Assembly (NCBI GenBank): GCA_023386155.1
Contig: JAEWKH010000136.1
Location: 1-8,673, forward strand
DNA: 8,673 bases
Direction: 5' to 3'
Source: Pseudomonadota bacterium
GTDB lineage: Bacteria; Pseudomonadota; Alphaproteobacteria; Rhizobiales; Beijerinckiaceae
Shown here in pieces: positions 1 to 6,373 of this stretch (the stretch's first letter is position 1; each line of letters opens with the position of its first letter). The position numbers and the translations under genes were made by a program. Below the pieces are notes generated by a model, which saw nothing but the letters and a program-made list of their open reading frames with translations, had not been told where the DNA came from and made no database searches.

Positions 1-368
1 CCGCGCGAGCGGGCGAAGAGCACGATGGCGAGCACCGCCCCGAGGAAGCCGCCATGGAACGACATGCCGCCCCGCCAGATCGCGAAGATCTCCAGGGGAT
101 GGGAGAGATAGGAGGCCAGATTGTAGAACAGCACGTAGCCGATCCGTCCGCCCAGGACGACGCCGAGCGCCACCCAGACGATGAGATCGTCCACATCGAC
201 CGGCTTCGGCTGCTTCAGCCCGCCCCAGAGGTCGGCCCTGGCCGCGAGGCGCTTGGCATAGAACCAGCCGCCCAGGAGGCCGGCCACATAGGCCAGCGCA
301 TACCAGCGGATCGCGAAGGGGCCGATAGAGATCGCCACGGGGTCGATGATGGGAAAGGAGAGAGGCAT
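1..368 (-). CDS. lgt: Prolipoprotein diacylglyceryl transferase Lgt (N-terminal part, cut by window edge)
   Basis: Lgt is the inner-membrane enzyme that moves a diacylglyceryl group from phosphatidylglycerol onto the lipobox cysteine of prolipoproteins, the first step of lipoprotein maturation. Reading the minus strand from the ATG at 368-366 gives 122 codons with no stop up to base 1. The translation begins MPLSFPIIDPVAISIGPFAI, followed by the RWYALAYVAG first membrane segment (about 20-35), a GGRIGYVLFYN motif (73-83) and IWRGGMSFHGG (97-107). The last holds the conserved His (His105) of the Lgt family. A short AAGG lies about 8 bases before the start. The family is usually about 260-300 residues, so a little under half is present; the C-terminal part lies outside the window. 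The gene is divergent from the ubiK-like gene. Identification is very secure from the motifs. Confidence 0.95.
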   Translation of the reverse strand, partial: MPLSFPIIDPVAISIGPFAIRWYALAYVAGLLGGWFYAKRLAARADLWGGLKQPKPVDVDDLIVWVALGVVLGGRIGYVLFYNLASYLSHPLEIFAIWRGGMSFHGGFLGAVLAIVLFARSR

Positions 369-395
369 GGGCGGGCCTTGTTCGAACGGGGTGCC

Positions 396-423
396 ATTGG
401 ACCCGCCGGGCCAGGATCGTCAA
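396..423 (-). promoter_or_regulatory. Possible sigma70-type promoter for lgt
   Basis: On the minus strand TTGACG (423-418) is followed after 16 bases by TCCAAT (401-396), which matches four of six positions of TATAAT. The -10 lies about 28 bases before the lgt ATG. This is a motif match by eye only. No comparably good promoter was seen for the divergent ubiK-like gene in the same 138-base gap. Confidence 0.3.
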
Positions 424-506
424 CCCTGTTGCAGTTTGCGGCGAATGCGCCCATGTGTGACGTTCCAGGGCTTTGAAAGCCCGCCGAACGCTGTGGATGT
501 GAACCC

Positions 507-785
507 ATGACCCAATCGTCCAACCGGATCTTCGACGAACTCGCCCGCTTCGCCACCGATGCCGCCGGGGCGGCGCAGGGCGTCCGGAGAGAGGTCGAGA
601 GCGTGGTCCGCAGCCAGTTCGAGCGCCTGATCAAGGATATGGACGTCGCCACCCGCGAGGAGGTCGAGGTCCTGCGCGAGATGGTGGTCGCGGCCCGCGA
701 GGAGAACGAGCGGCTCGAAGCCCGCGTGAAGGATCTCGAGGCGAAGCTGGCCTCGACCGCCGGCGTGAACCCCGCCACGCCCTGA
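507..785 (+). CDS. ubiK: UbiK-type accessory factor (BMFP domain)
   Basis: A 92-residue protein of the BMFP family, named after the Brucella membrane fusogenic protein. In enterobacteria the homologue UbiK is an accessory factor for aerobic ubiquinone biosynthesis that works with UbiJ and lipids. The N-terminal half (about 5-45) is an amphipathic helix region containing RREVESVVRSQFERLIKDMD. It is followed by the family-typical TREEVEVLREMV stretch (49-60) and a coiled coil rich in Glu, Arg and Leu (about 55-83), then a short Pro-ending tail. Length and layout fit the family (about 80-100 residues). It is divergent from lgt, an arrangement I recall as common in Rhizobiales. No strong Shine-Dalgarno sequence precedes the ATG. 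The role in ubiquinone synthesis here is inferred from the family; membrane fusion activity was described in vitro for the Brucella protein. Confidence 0.85.
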   Translation: MTQSSNRIFDELARFATDAAGAAQGVRREVESVVRSQFERLIKDMDVATREEVEVLREMVVAAREENERLEARVKDLEAKLASTAGVNPATP

Positions 786-1028
786 TCCGGACGGGAATCC
801 GGTCTGCGTCCAGTGCGGATCTCCTGTTGTGGACAGGTGAATCCGGCGCATTGTGAGGACGGCCGAAATCTAAGACTGTCGATTCATGAGCTGATTCGAG
901 GCGGCGACAGCGGGATCTCAGAATTCATTCGATATTCTGAGTACTTCTTTCGAATAGTGTCCGGATCAACGCAATGGTGTTGCCTGATATGTTTACCATA
1001 TTCAGGTAATTGAGCGTCCAGGATCGAC
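786..1028. other. Intergenic region with AT-rich inverted repeats, no supported gene
   Basis: About 240 bases lie between the ubiK-like and ybjN-like genes. The part from about 870 to 1013 is visibly richer in A and T than the surrounding coding DNA. It holds a perfect 8+8 inverted repeat (917-924 CTCAGAAT with 934-941 ATTCTGAG) and an imperfect dyad at 983-1006 (CCTGATAT with ATATTCAGG, one bulged base). The first could be an operator or a hairpin. A short CCGGA/TCCGG stem (787-802) just after the ubiK stop has no T-run, so it is not a clear terminator. An open frame of 66 codons at 813-1013 has no ribosome site or recognisable family and is not called. This stretch probably contains the ybjN promoter. 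Confidence 0.5.
917..941. repeat. Inverted repeat upstream of the YbjN gene
   Basis: Perfect 8-base arms CTCAGAAT (917-924) and ATTCTGAG (934-941) are separated by the 9 bases TCATTCGAT. The repeat lies about 90 bases before the ybjN-like start codon in an AT-rich spacer. It could be a binding site for a dimeric regulator or a small RNA hairpin. No T-run follows, so it does not look like a terminator. The function is unknown. Confidence 0.45.
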
Positions 1029-1529
1029 ATGTCGCAGATTCATCTTGAAATCGATCGCTCGGAACACCCTCTCGATGTGGTCGAGCGCCTCGCTTCCCTG
1101 CGGCACTGGATCTTCGACCGGGCCGAAGCGGACGAGATGTCGATCTCGGTGGCTGGCCGCTGGGCGGATTACGACATCGCCTTCACCTGGATCGAGGACG
1201 TGGAGGCCATGCACATGGCCTGCGCCTTCGACCTCAAGGTTCCGGAGCGGCGGCGCCAGGAGGTGCTCCAGCTCATCGCCTCCGTCAACGAGCAGCTCTG
1301 GGTCGGGCATTTCGACCTGTGGAGCACGGAGAACGTGGTGATGTTCCGGCATGCCCTGCTGCTGGCGGGCGGGGCCGATCCGACCGACGGGCAATGCGAA
1401 ACCATGCTGCGGGTCGCGGTCGAGGCCTGCGAGCGGTATTTCCAGGCCTTCCAGTTCGTGATCTGGGCCGGCAAGTCGGCCCGCGAGGCGCTCGACAGCG
1501 TCCTGTTCGAAACCGAAGGCGAAGCCTGA
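1029..1529 (+). CDS. YbjN-domain protein, possible type III secretion chaperone-like fold
   Basis: A 166-residue cytoplasmic protein resembling the alphaproteobacterial YbjN-domain family (PF10722). It has no signal peptide or membrane segment. The pattern seen is an N-terminal helix (HPLDVVERLASLRHWIFDRAEADEMSI, about 13-38), a strand-rich centre with SVAGRWADYDIAFTW and MHMACAFDLKVPERRR, then LIASVNEQLWVGHFDLWSTENVVMFRHALLLAGG and a C-terminal helical part (CERYFQAFQFVIWAGKSAREAL). This alpha/beta layout resembles the fold of type III secretion chaperones that the family shares. The molecular role is not established; E. coli YbjN has been linked to motility and stress phenotypes. AGGA lies 6-7 bases before the ATG. 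It sits 72 bases before proC on the same strand, a neighbourhood I recall as conserved in Rhizobiales. Confidence 0.8.
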   Translation: MSQIHLEIDRSEHPLDVVERLASLRHWIFDRAEADEMSISVAGRWADYDIAFTWIEDVEAMHMACAFDLKVPERRRQEVLQLIASVNEQLWVGHFDLWSTENVVMFRHALLLAGGADPTDGQCETMLRVAVEACERYFQAFQFVIWAGKSAREALDSVLFETEGEA

Positions 1530-1601
1530 ACCTTCTCGACAGGGCAGGGCGGGCGTGAATAGAGTGCGGCCCCGTCTCTTCCTTCGTTCAGGATCAAGCC
1601 C

Positions 1602-2429
1602 ATGCCGTCGAACGCCCCGCATCTGCCGTCGTCCCTCATCCTCGTCGGTGCCGGCAAGATGGGCGGCTCCATGCTGGAGGGCTGGCTCAAGGTCGGCATG
1701 AGGCCCGAAGGCGTCGCCGTTCTCGATCCGCACCCTTCCGAGGATATGACGCGCTTCTGCCGCGAGAAGGGTATGGCCCTGAACCCGGCCGGCCCTGCCG
1801 CTCCCGACGTCCTGGTGCTGGCGATCAAGCCGCAGATGCTCGACGCGGCTGCGCCCGCGCTGAACGGCCTTCTCGGGCCGAAGACTCTCCTCATCTCCAT
1901 TCTTGCGGGCAAGACCATCGGCGACCTGCGCGCGAGGCTTCCCGCGTCCGCCGCCATCGTGCGCGCCATGCCGAACCTTCCCGCCAGCATCGGGCGAGGG
2001 GCGACCGGCGCCGCCGCCAACGAGCATGTGAGCGAGGCGCAGCGCCTGATGGCCGATGCGCTCCTGAGCAGCAACGGCATCGTCGAATGGCTGCCTTCGG
2101 AAGACCTGATCGATGCGGTCACGGCCGTGTCGGGTTCCGGCCCGGCCTATGTGTTCCATCTGGTCGAATGCCTCGCCGAGGCCGGAGCGGCCGCCGGTCT
2201 TCCGCCGGATCTGGCGCAGCGCCTCGCGCGGGCCACGGTGACCGGCGCAGGGGAACTCCTGTTCCAGAGCGAGTCGGCGCCCGCCACGCTCCGGCAGAAC
2301 GTCACGTCGCCCGGCGGCACGACGGCGGCCGCGCTCGAAGTCCTCATGCGCGATCCGGGCGGGCTGAAGGCGCTCATGCGCGAGGCCGTGGCGGCCGCCA
2401 AGCGGCGGGCGGAGGAACTCGCGGGCTAA
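1602..2429 (+). CDS. proC: Pyrroline-5-carboxylate reductase ProC
   Basis: ProC reduces 1-pyrroline-5-carboxylate to L-proline with NAD(P)H, the last step of proline synthesis. The 275-residue product matches the family length. The N-terminal Rossmann fold shows LILVGAGKMGGSM with the dinucleotide-binding GAGKMG (16-21), then LAIKPQ (73-78) and RAMPNLPASIGRG (121-133). The C-terminal dimerisation/catalytic part shows AVSGSGPAYVFHLVECLAEAG (175-195) and the P5CR signature around NVTSPGGTTAAALEVL (233-248). An AGGA lies about 9 bases before the ATG. The gene is intact. It may be transcribed with the ybjN-like gene 72 bases upstream or from its own promoter in that gap; I see no clear promoter. 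Palindromic repeats begin 27 bases after the stop codon. Confidence 0.97.
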   Translation: MPSNAPHLPSSLILVGAGKMGGSMLEGWLKVGMRPEGVAVLDPHPSEDMTRFCREKGMALNPAGPAAPDVLVLAIKPQMLDAAAPALNGLLGPKTLLISILAGKTIGDLRARLPASAAIVRAMPNLPASIGRGATGAAANEHVSEAQRLMADALLSSNGIVEWLPSEDLIDAVTAVSGSGPAYVFHLVECLAEAGAAAGLPPDLAQRLARATVTGAGELLFQSESAPATLRQNVTSPGGTTAAALEVLMRDPGGLKALMREAVAAAKRRAEELAG

Positions 2430-2456
2430 ATCTTGGGAATGCTGCTCTCGGCTCCT

Positions 2457-2509
2457 AGCGCATCGGACCCAAAAGTGGACTCCACTTTTGGGATCGAATC
2501 CGATGCTCC
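2457..2509. repeat. Palindromic intergenic repeat, copy A
   Basis: A nested palindrome. Inner arms CCCAAAAGTGGA (2468-2479) and TCCACTTTTGGG (2481-2492) are perfect with one base between them. Outer arms GCATCGGA (2460-2467) and TCCGATGC (2499-2506) are also perfect. The bases ATCGAA (2493-2498) are unpaired on one side. The AGCGCATCG edge and the CCACTTTT core recur in copies B and C, so this is a member of a dispersed repeat family of the type seen in intergenic DNA of Hyphomicrobiales. Lying just after proC it could also stabilise or end the transcript, but no T-run follows. Confidence 0.75.
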
Positions 2510-2520
2510 ACTTCTTAGAC

Positions 2521-2571
2521 AGCGCATCGTTTATTGCGGAAAACCGAGGCCACTTTTCCGCACGATGCGCT
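2521..2571. repeat. Palindromic intergenic repeat, copy B
   Basis: Outer arms AGCGCATCGT (2521-2530) and ACGATGCGCT (2562-2571) are perfect over 10 bases. Inner arms GCGGAAAA (2536-2543) and TTTTCCGC (2554-2561) are perfect over 8. TTATT (2531-2535) is unpaired on the left only. It lies 11 bases after copy A and ends 36 bases before the tetR-like start, so it is probably in, or close to, that gene's promoter or leader. Confidence 0.75.
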
Positions 2572-2607
2572 AGATAGATCCCAAAGGAAGATGTTCAGGA
2601 GGTTATC

Positions 2608-3315
2608 GTGACGGCAGAAGCTCCCACGGATAAGCGCAAGGCGATCGTCGAGGCGCTCATGGATCTCGCCGCGCGGCGGCCCTGGAGCGAGATCGAGATC
2701 ACCGACGTCGCGCAGGCCGCCAATGTGTCGCTCGCCGAGTTCCGCGACCTCTTTCCCTCGAAAGGCGCCGTGCTCGGCGCGCTGTCGCGCCAGATCGACC
2801 GGCAGGTGCTGGAGGGAACGACCGACGACCTTGCGGGCGAGCCCGCGCGTGAGCGCATCTTCGACGTCATGATGCGCCGCTTCGACGCCCTGCAGCCCTA
2901 CAAGCAGGCTCTGCGGCGGATCTTCCAGGATCTGCAATACGATCCGGTGTCGCTCGCCGCGCTCAATCAGGTCTCGCTCAACTCCCAGCGCTTCATGCTC
3001 GCGGCCGCGGGCATCCACACGGAAGGGCCGCTCGGAAAGCTGAAGCTCCAGGGCGCGGTTCTGGTCTTTGCCAACGCCATGCGCACCTGGCTCGACGACG
3101 ACGACCCGACGCTGGCCAAGACCATGGCGCGGCTCGACCGCGAACTGCGCCGCGCCGAACGCATCCTGGAAGGCGCCGAGGATCTGCGCCGCCTGAGTGC
3201 GCCCCTGCGCGCGGTCGGACGGGCCCTGATGCAGGGACGCAGGCCGATACGCTCGCAGACCCGCCGCGCCGGCGAAGACAACGGCGACGCGCAGAACCCG
3301 GCGGCTGCGATCTGA
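2608..3315 (+). CDS. TetR-like transcriptional regulator with COQ9-like C-terminal pattern
   Basis: A 235-residue protein with a TetR-type N-terminal DNA-binding region: KRKAIVEALMDLAARRPWSEI (helix 1), then the helix-turn-helix ITDVAQAANVSLAEFRDLFPSK (31-52). The GTG start is chosen because AGGAGG lies 5 bases upstream (2597-2602), the strongest ribosome site in the window. Residues 80-190 are helical. They end in a stretch GAVLVFANAMRTWLDDDDPTLAKTMARLDRELRRAERIL (149-187) whose spacing recalls the COQ9 C-terminal pattern (Trp-x-x-Asp, then Thr and Leu-Asp-Arg), a ubiquinone-synthesis protein that itself has a TetR fold. The tail after 205 is Arg/Gly-rich and probably disordered. The ligand and target genes are unknown. 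The csaA-like gene follows after 17 bases, so the two are probably cotranscribed. It may be a real regulator or a divergent TetR-fold lipid-binding protein. Confidence 0.75.
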   Translation: MTAEAPTDKRKAIVEALMDLAARRPWSEIEITDVAQAANVSLAEFRDLFPSKGAVLGALSRQIDRQVLEGTTDDLAGEPARERIFDVMMRRFDALQPYKQALRRIFQDLQYDPVSLAALNQVSLNSQRFMLAAAGIHTEGPLGKLKLQGAVLVFANAMRTWLDDDDPTLAKTMARLDRELRRAERILEGAEDLRRLSAPLRAVGRALMQGRRPIRSQTRRAGEDNGDAQNPAAAI

Positions 3316-3332
3316 AAGGGGCGGGGGCAGGG

Positions 3333-3692
3333 ATGGATCAGGCGAGTTCGACGACGGCGCCCATCACGTTCGACGATTTCCTGAAGGTCGACATTCGCGT
3401 CGGTCGGATCGTCACCGTCGAGCCGTTTCCGCAGGCGCGCAAGCCGGCGTTCAAGCTCACCATCGATTTCGGGCCCGAGATCGGCACGAAGCGGTCATCG
3501 GCGCAGATCACGGTGAACCATTCGCCGGAGGATCTCGTCGGATCGCTGGTGCTGGCGGTGGTGAACTTCCCGCCGCGCCAGATCGGTCCGTTCATGTCGG
3601 AGGTCCTCACGCTCGGCGTGCCCGATGCCGATGGCGACGTCATGCTGATCCGGCCGGATCGCGACGTACCGGTGGGCGGAAGGCTCTACTAG
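3333..3692 (+). CDS. csaA: CsaA-type tRNA-binding domain protein
   Basis: A 119-residue single-domain protein of the tRNA-binding OB fold (the EMAPII/Trbp111 type found at the C-terminus of some methionyl- and phenylalanyl-tRNA synthetases). CsaA of Bacillus subtilis, about 110 residues and a dimer, was described as a chaperone linked to protein export and binds tRNA. Visible family motifs are FLKVDIRVGRIVTVEPFP (16-33), ARKPAFKLTIDFGPEIGTKRSSAQIT (35-60), LVLAVVNFPPRQIGPFMSEVLTLG (72-95) and a C-terminal DVPVGGRLY. A G-rich ribosome site (CAGGG) directly precedes the ATG. It lies 17 bases after the tetR-like gene. Its TAG stop codon overlaps the first two bases of palindromic repeat copy C. 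The gene is intact. The chaperone role is inferred from the family. Confidence 0.92.
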   Translation: MDQASSTTAPITFDDFLKVDIRVGRIVTVEPFPQARKPAFKLTIDFGPEIGTKRSSAQITVNHSPEDLVGSLVLAVVNFPPRQIGPFMSEVLTLGVPDADGDVMLIRPDRDVPVGGRLY

Positions 3693-3761
3693 CGCATCGT
3701 GCGGACCCGGAGGGCCGCGTCAGTGAAAAGTGGCTCCGGTTTTCCGCTCAAACGATGCTCT
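3691..3761. repeat. Palindromic intergenic repeat, copy C (degenerate)
   Basis: Outer arms AGCGCATCGT (3691-3700) and ACGATGCTCT (3752-3761) pair at 9 of 10 positions. The centre holds GAAAAGTGG (3725-3733) and GGTTTTCCGC (3738-3747), of the same family as copies A and B, but with extra sequence on the left. The left edge overlaps the csaA TAG stop codon; the right edge lies about 18 bases before the start of the next gene and leaves its ribosome site free. Confidence 0.65.
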
Positions 3762-3779
3762 GGATCGCACGAGGAAATC

Positions 3780-4235
3780 ATGCGCAGCCTCCATCGCGTC
3801 ATTCCCGGCGCCGCCTTCTCCTTCATCATGTCGGCGATGGCGGTTGCCCAGCCGGCAATGAACGATCCGCGCAGGTCCCTGCTGGATTTACCGGTTGCCG
3901 CTATGGACGTCGTGGCGGCGGCTGAATATGGCGACGCCTCGTCCCTCGCGGCCGGCGGAGCTTCGCCCCTGTCCATCGCAATGGCGATCGCCGGCGACTT
4001 CGAGGGCGTCACGCAGCATGTCGTTCAGATGAACGAAGGCGGCGAGGTCCCGTCGTCCACGAACATCGTGGTGCTGCGCGACGGCCTTCTCGACGATTCC
4101 GTGAGAGGCGAGCGATGGGACATCGCCCTTGGCCGAACCGGCGCGGGAGCCTGGAGCATTCGCGAGGTGAGGCGCTCCTGGCTCTGCCGGCGCGGAGAGA
4201 ACACGGATCGTTTCTCAGCCCAGAAGTGCCCCTGA
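3780..4235 (+). CDS. Predicted exported protein of unknown function
   Basis: A 151-residue protein starting MRSLHRVIPGAAFSFIMSAM, with a positively charged start, a hydrophobic core and AVA/AVAQ near residues 21-24 that fits a signal peptidase I site; the mature part would be periplasmic. I do not recognise a named family. Visible features are an Ala-rich stretch (AAMDVVAAAEYGDASSLAAGGASPLSIAMAIAGD), a strand-like segment around STNIVVLRDGLLDD, and a C-terminus RSWLCRRGENTDRFSAQKCP with two cysteines that could form a disulfide. The end of the protein resembles small rhizobial hypothetical proteins. The ATG at 3780 is preceded by GAGGAAATC, a good ribosome site. A GTG at 3699 in the same frame would add 27 residues coded by repeat copy C and would bury the signal peptide, so it is not used. 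The gene converges on the kinase gene with 24 bases between them. Confidence 0.7.
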   Translation: MRSLHRVIPGAAFSFIMSAMAVAQPAMNDPRRSLLDLPVAAMDVVAAAEYGDASSLAAGGASPLSIAMAIAGDFEGVTQHVVQMNEGGEVPSSTNIVVLRDGLLDDSVRGERWDIALGRTGAGAWSIREVRRSWLCRRGENTDRFSAQKCP

Positions 4236-4259
4236 GTACGAAGAGGCGTCGAAACGGGA

Positions 4260-5627
4260 TCAGGCCGGCAGCCGCACCGTGGCGCGCAGGCCTCCGAGCG
4301 GGCTGTCGCCCAGCACGATGTCGCCGCCGTGGGAGCGGGCGATGTCGCGGGCAATGGCGAGGCCGAGGCCCGATCCGCCTTCGTCCTGGTTGCGCGCCTC
4401 GTCCAGGCGCACGAACGGCTTGAAGACTTCCTCGCGCAGCTCGGCCGGAATGCCCGGCCCGTCGTCGTCCACGTGCAGGACGAGCCAGCGCGTTTCGTGA
4501 TTGGCCGTGATCCCGATCCGGTCGCCGTGCCGCGCCGCATTGGAGACGAGATTGAACAGGAGGCGGCGGAACGCGTCGGGCCGCACGGTGATAATCGGGT
4601 CGCCGACGATCTCGAGCTCCGTCGCATGGCCCTGCCGCTCGGCGTCTGACTGCACCTCCTCGAGGAGCTGGCGCAGATCCGTCTCGACCGCCTGTTCGCC
4701 CGCATCGCCCCCATCGCCTCGCGCGAAGGCGAGATAGCCTTCGAGCATGCGGCTCATCTCGTCCACGTCGCGCTTGAGATCCTCGACCTCCGGCGTCTGG
4801 CCGAGGAAGACGAGCGAGAGCTTGAAGCGCGTGAGAATGGTGCGCAGGTCGTGGCTGACGCCGTTCAGCATGGTCGTGCGCTGTTCGATGTTGCGCTCGA
4901 TGCGGCGCTTCATCTCCATGAAGGCGTGGCCGGCCTGGCGCACCTCGCGCGCGCCGCGCGGGCGGAACTCGATCTCGCGTCCCTTTCCCAAGGCCTCGGC
5001 CGCTTCGGCCAGCCGCAGGATCGGCCTGATCTGGTTGCGCAGGAACAGGATGGCGATGCCGAGCAGCACGAAGGACGAGCCGCCCATCCAGACGAGGAAG
5101 ATATGCGAGTTGGAGGCATAGGCCTGGCTGCGCCGCGCCAGGACGCGCATGACGGTGTTCTGATCGAGCTTGATGCGGATTTCCACATAGCTCGAGCGCC
5201 CGACCGTGTCGATCCAGTACGGACGATCGATCTGGCGCCGCAATTCGTCGGTCAGCGTCTCGTCGAGAATGTCGAAGAAGGGCTTGGGGCCGGGCGGCGG
5301 CAGGTCCGCGTCGCGCAGGATGTCGACATCGAGCTGCAGCCGCTCCGACGCGATGCGGGCCAGCGTGCTCGCATCCTTGTCCTGCGGATAGCTCTCATAG
5401 ATGTCGATGAGCGCCGCGATATCCGCCGTGACCGCCGAGGACAGGCGCCGCGTGACGAGCTGGTAATGCCGCTCCATGAAGACGTAGGCGACGACGGATT
5501 GCAGCAGGATGACCGGCGCGATGATGATGATGAGGGCGCGGGCATAAAGCCCTTTCGGCAGGAAGCGGCCGAACCAGCGCGCGGCATGGTCGAGAGGCGA
5601 GTAGCGCAGGGTCGCTCCGATCTTCAT
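4260..5627 (-). CDS. EnvZ-like membrane sensor histidine kinase
   Basis: A 455-residue two-component sensor kinase. A first membrane helix lies at about 30-51, a periplasmic sensor domain of about 125 residues follows, and a second helix lies at about 176-197. Then come a HAMP linker (about 198-250), the H-box GVSHDLRTILTRFKL with the phospho-acceptor His259, the N-box FNLVSNAARHG (358-368), the G1 box DDDGPGIP (387-394), an F-box VFKPFVRLDEARN and the G2 box GGSGLGLAIA (417-426). These match the EnvZ/OmpR-type HisKA plus HATPase_c layout. The usual Pro in the H-box (HDLRTPL) is Ile264 here. The ATG overlaps the response regulator stop as ATGA, so the two are translationally coupled and surely form a pair. 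The signal sensed is not shown by the sequence. It is last in the leftward marR-regulator-kinase operon. Confidence 0.93.
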   Translation of the reverse strand: MKIGATLRYSPLDHAARWFGRFLPKGLYARALIIIIAPVILLQSVVAYVFMERHYQLVTRRLSSAVTADIAALIDIYESYPQDKDASTLARIASERLQLDVDILRDADLPPPGPKPFFDILDETLTDELRRQIDRPYWIDTVGRSSYVEIRIKLDQNTVMRVLARRSQAYASNSHIFLVWMGGSSFVLLGIAILFLRNQIRPILRLAEAAEALGKGREIEFRPRGAREVRQAGHAFMEMKRRIERNIEQRTTMLNGVSHDLRTILTRFKLSLVFLGQTPEVEDLKRDVDEMSRMLEGYLAFARGDGGDAGEQAVETDLRQLLEEVQSDAERQGHATELEIVGDPIITVRPDAFRRLLFNLVSNAARHGDRIGITANHETRWLVLHVDDDGPGIPAELREEVFKPFVRLDEARNQDEGGSGLGLAIARDIARSHGGDIVLGDSPLGGLRATVRLPA

Positions 5628-6340
5628 CGATCGATCACGAGGCGGTAGCCGATGCCGCGCACGGTCTGGAGGAAGATCGGGTTGGCGGGATCGATCTCGA
5701 TCTTGCGGCGCAGCCGGTTGATCTGGACGTCCACCGTACGCTCGTTGGCCGCCATGCCGTTGCCGGCGAGCGCCTCGCGCGGAACGTTGTCGCCCGCGTG
5801 GCTGCCGAGGATCGTCAGGATCTCGCGCTCGCGCTCCGTGATGCGCACCGCCTCGTCCCCGCGCCGCAGCTCGCCGCGGTCGAAGCGATACGAGAAGGGG
5901 CCGAAATGGATGATCTCCGGCACGTCGGCGCCCGGCGCGCCGGGCATGGGCTGCGTGCGCTTGAGAATGTTGCCGAGGCGCAGCAGCAGCTCGCGCGGCT
6001 CGAAGGGCTTGGGCAGGTAGTCGTCCGCACCGATTTCCAGGCCCGTCACCCGGTCGGAGGCATCGGCCCGCGCCGTGAGCATCAGGATCGGCACCTGCGA
6101 GTGCTGGCGTAAGGAGCGGGCGTATTCGAACCCGGTCTCCCCCGGCATCATCACGTCGAGCACGAGGGCATCGAAGACGAAGTTTCCGGCCTTCGCCCGC
6201 GCCTCGGCCGCGCTGGCCGCGGCCGTCACCCGGTAGCCGTTCTCCGTGAGGAAACGGGACAGGAGGTCGCGCAGGCGGCGGTCGTCGTCCACGACGAGGA
6301 CGTGCGGGGCGTGGTCGGGAATGTCGATGCGTGCGTCCAT
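5624..6340 (-). CDS. OmpR/PhoB-family response regulator (PetR-like)
   Basis: A 238-residue DNA-binding response regulator. The receiver domain (about 13-128) has the acidic pocket VVDDD (16-20), the phospho-acceptor Asp62 in LVLDVMMPGETG, Thr89 in ILMLTARAD and Lys111 in YLPKPFEP. The C-terminal winged helix (about 142-236) ends ERTVDVQINRLRRKIEIDPANPIFLQTVRGIGYRLV, the OmpR/PhoB recognition helix and wing. All key residues are present. It receives phosphate from the kinase encoded next, which it overlaps by four bases, and lies 33 bases after the marR-like gene. A MarR gene directly before an OmpR-type regulator recalls petP-petR of Rhodobacter, where PetR was reported to be needed for cytochrome bc1 gene expression. 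That link is a suggestion from gene order, not proof of the same targets. The ribosome site before the ATG is weak, fitting coupling to the upstream gene. Confidence 0.93.
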   Translation of the reverse strand: MDARIDIPDHAPHVLVVDDDRRLRDLLSRFLTENGYRVTAAASAAEARAKAGNFVFDALVLDVMMPGETGFEYARSLRQHSQVPILMLTARADASDRVTGLEIGADDYLPKPFEPRELLLRLGNILKRTQPMPGAPGADVPEIIHFGPFSYRFDRGELRRGDEAVRITEREREILTILGSHAGDNVPREALAGNGMAANERTVDVQINRLRRKIEIDPANPIFLQTVRGIGYRLVIDR

Positions 6341-6373
6341 GGGGCTTCAGGCTGCTTGGTCGGGCCCTGCTTA

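Noticed and set aside
786..803. Terminator after the ubiK-like gene
   Set aside because: The CCGGA/TCCGG stem has only 5 pairs and no T-run follows it.
813..1013. Open frame of 66 codons in the ubiK-ybjN spacer
   Set aside because: It has no ribosome site, an unusual residue make-up and no family likeness, and it lies across the inverted repeats, so it looks like chance.
1002..2159. Long minus-strand frames of 385 and 317 codons opposite ybjN and proC
   Set aside because: Both lie opposite clearly recognised genes, are rich in Arg, Gly, His and Ser, and show no domain; long antisense frames are normal in GC-rich DNA.
3699..3779. GTG start giving a longer form of the exported protein
   Set aside because: The added residues are encoded by palindromic repeat copy C, and the ATG at 3780 has a good ribosome site and begins a signal peptide.
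4851..5648. Plus-strand frame of 265 codons opposite the kinase gene
   Set aside because: It mirrors the kinase codons, is rich in Asp, Arg and Gln with no motifs, and the kinase reading is beyond doubt.
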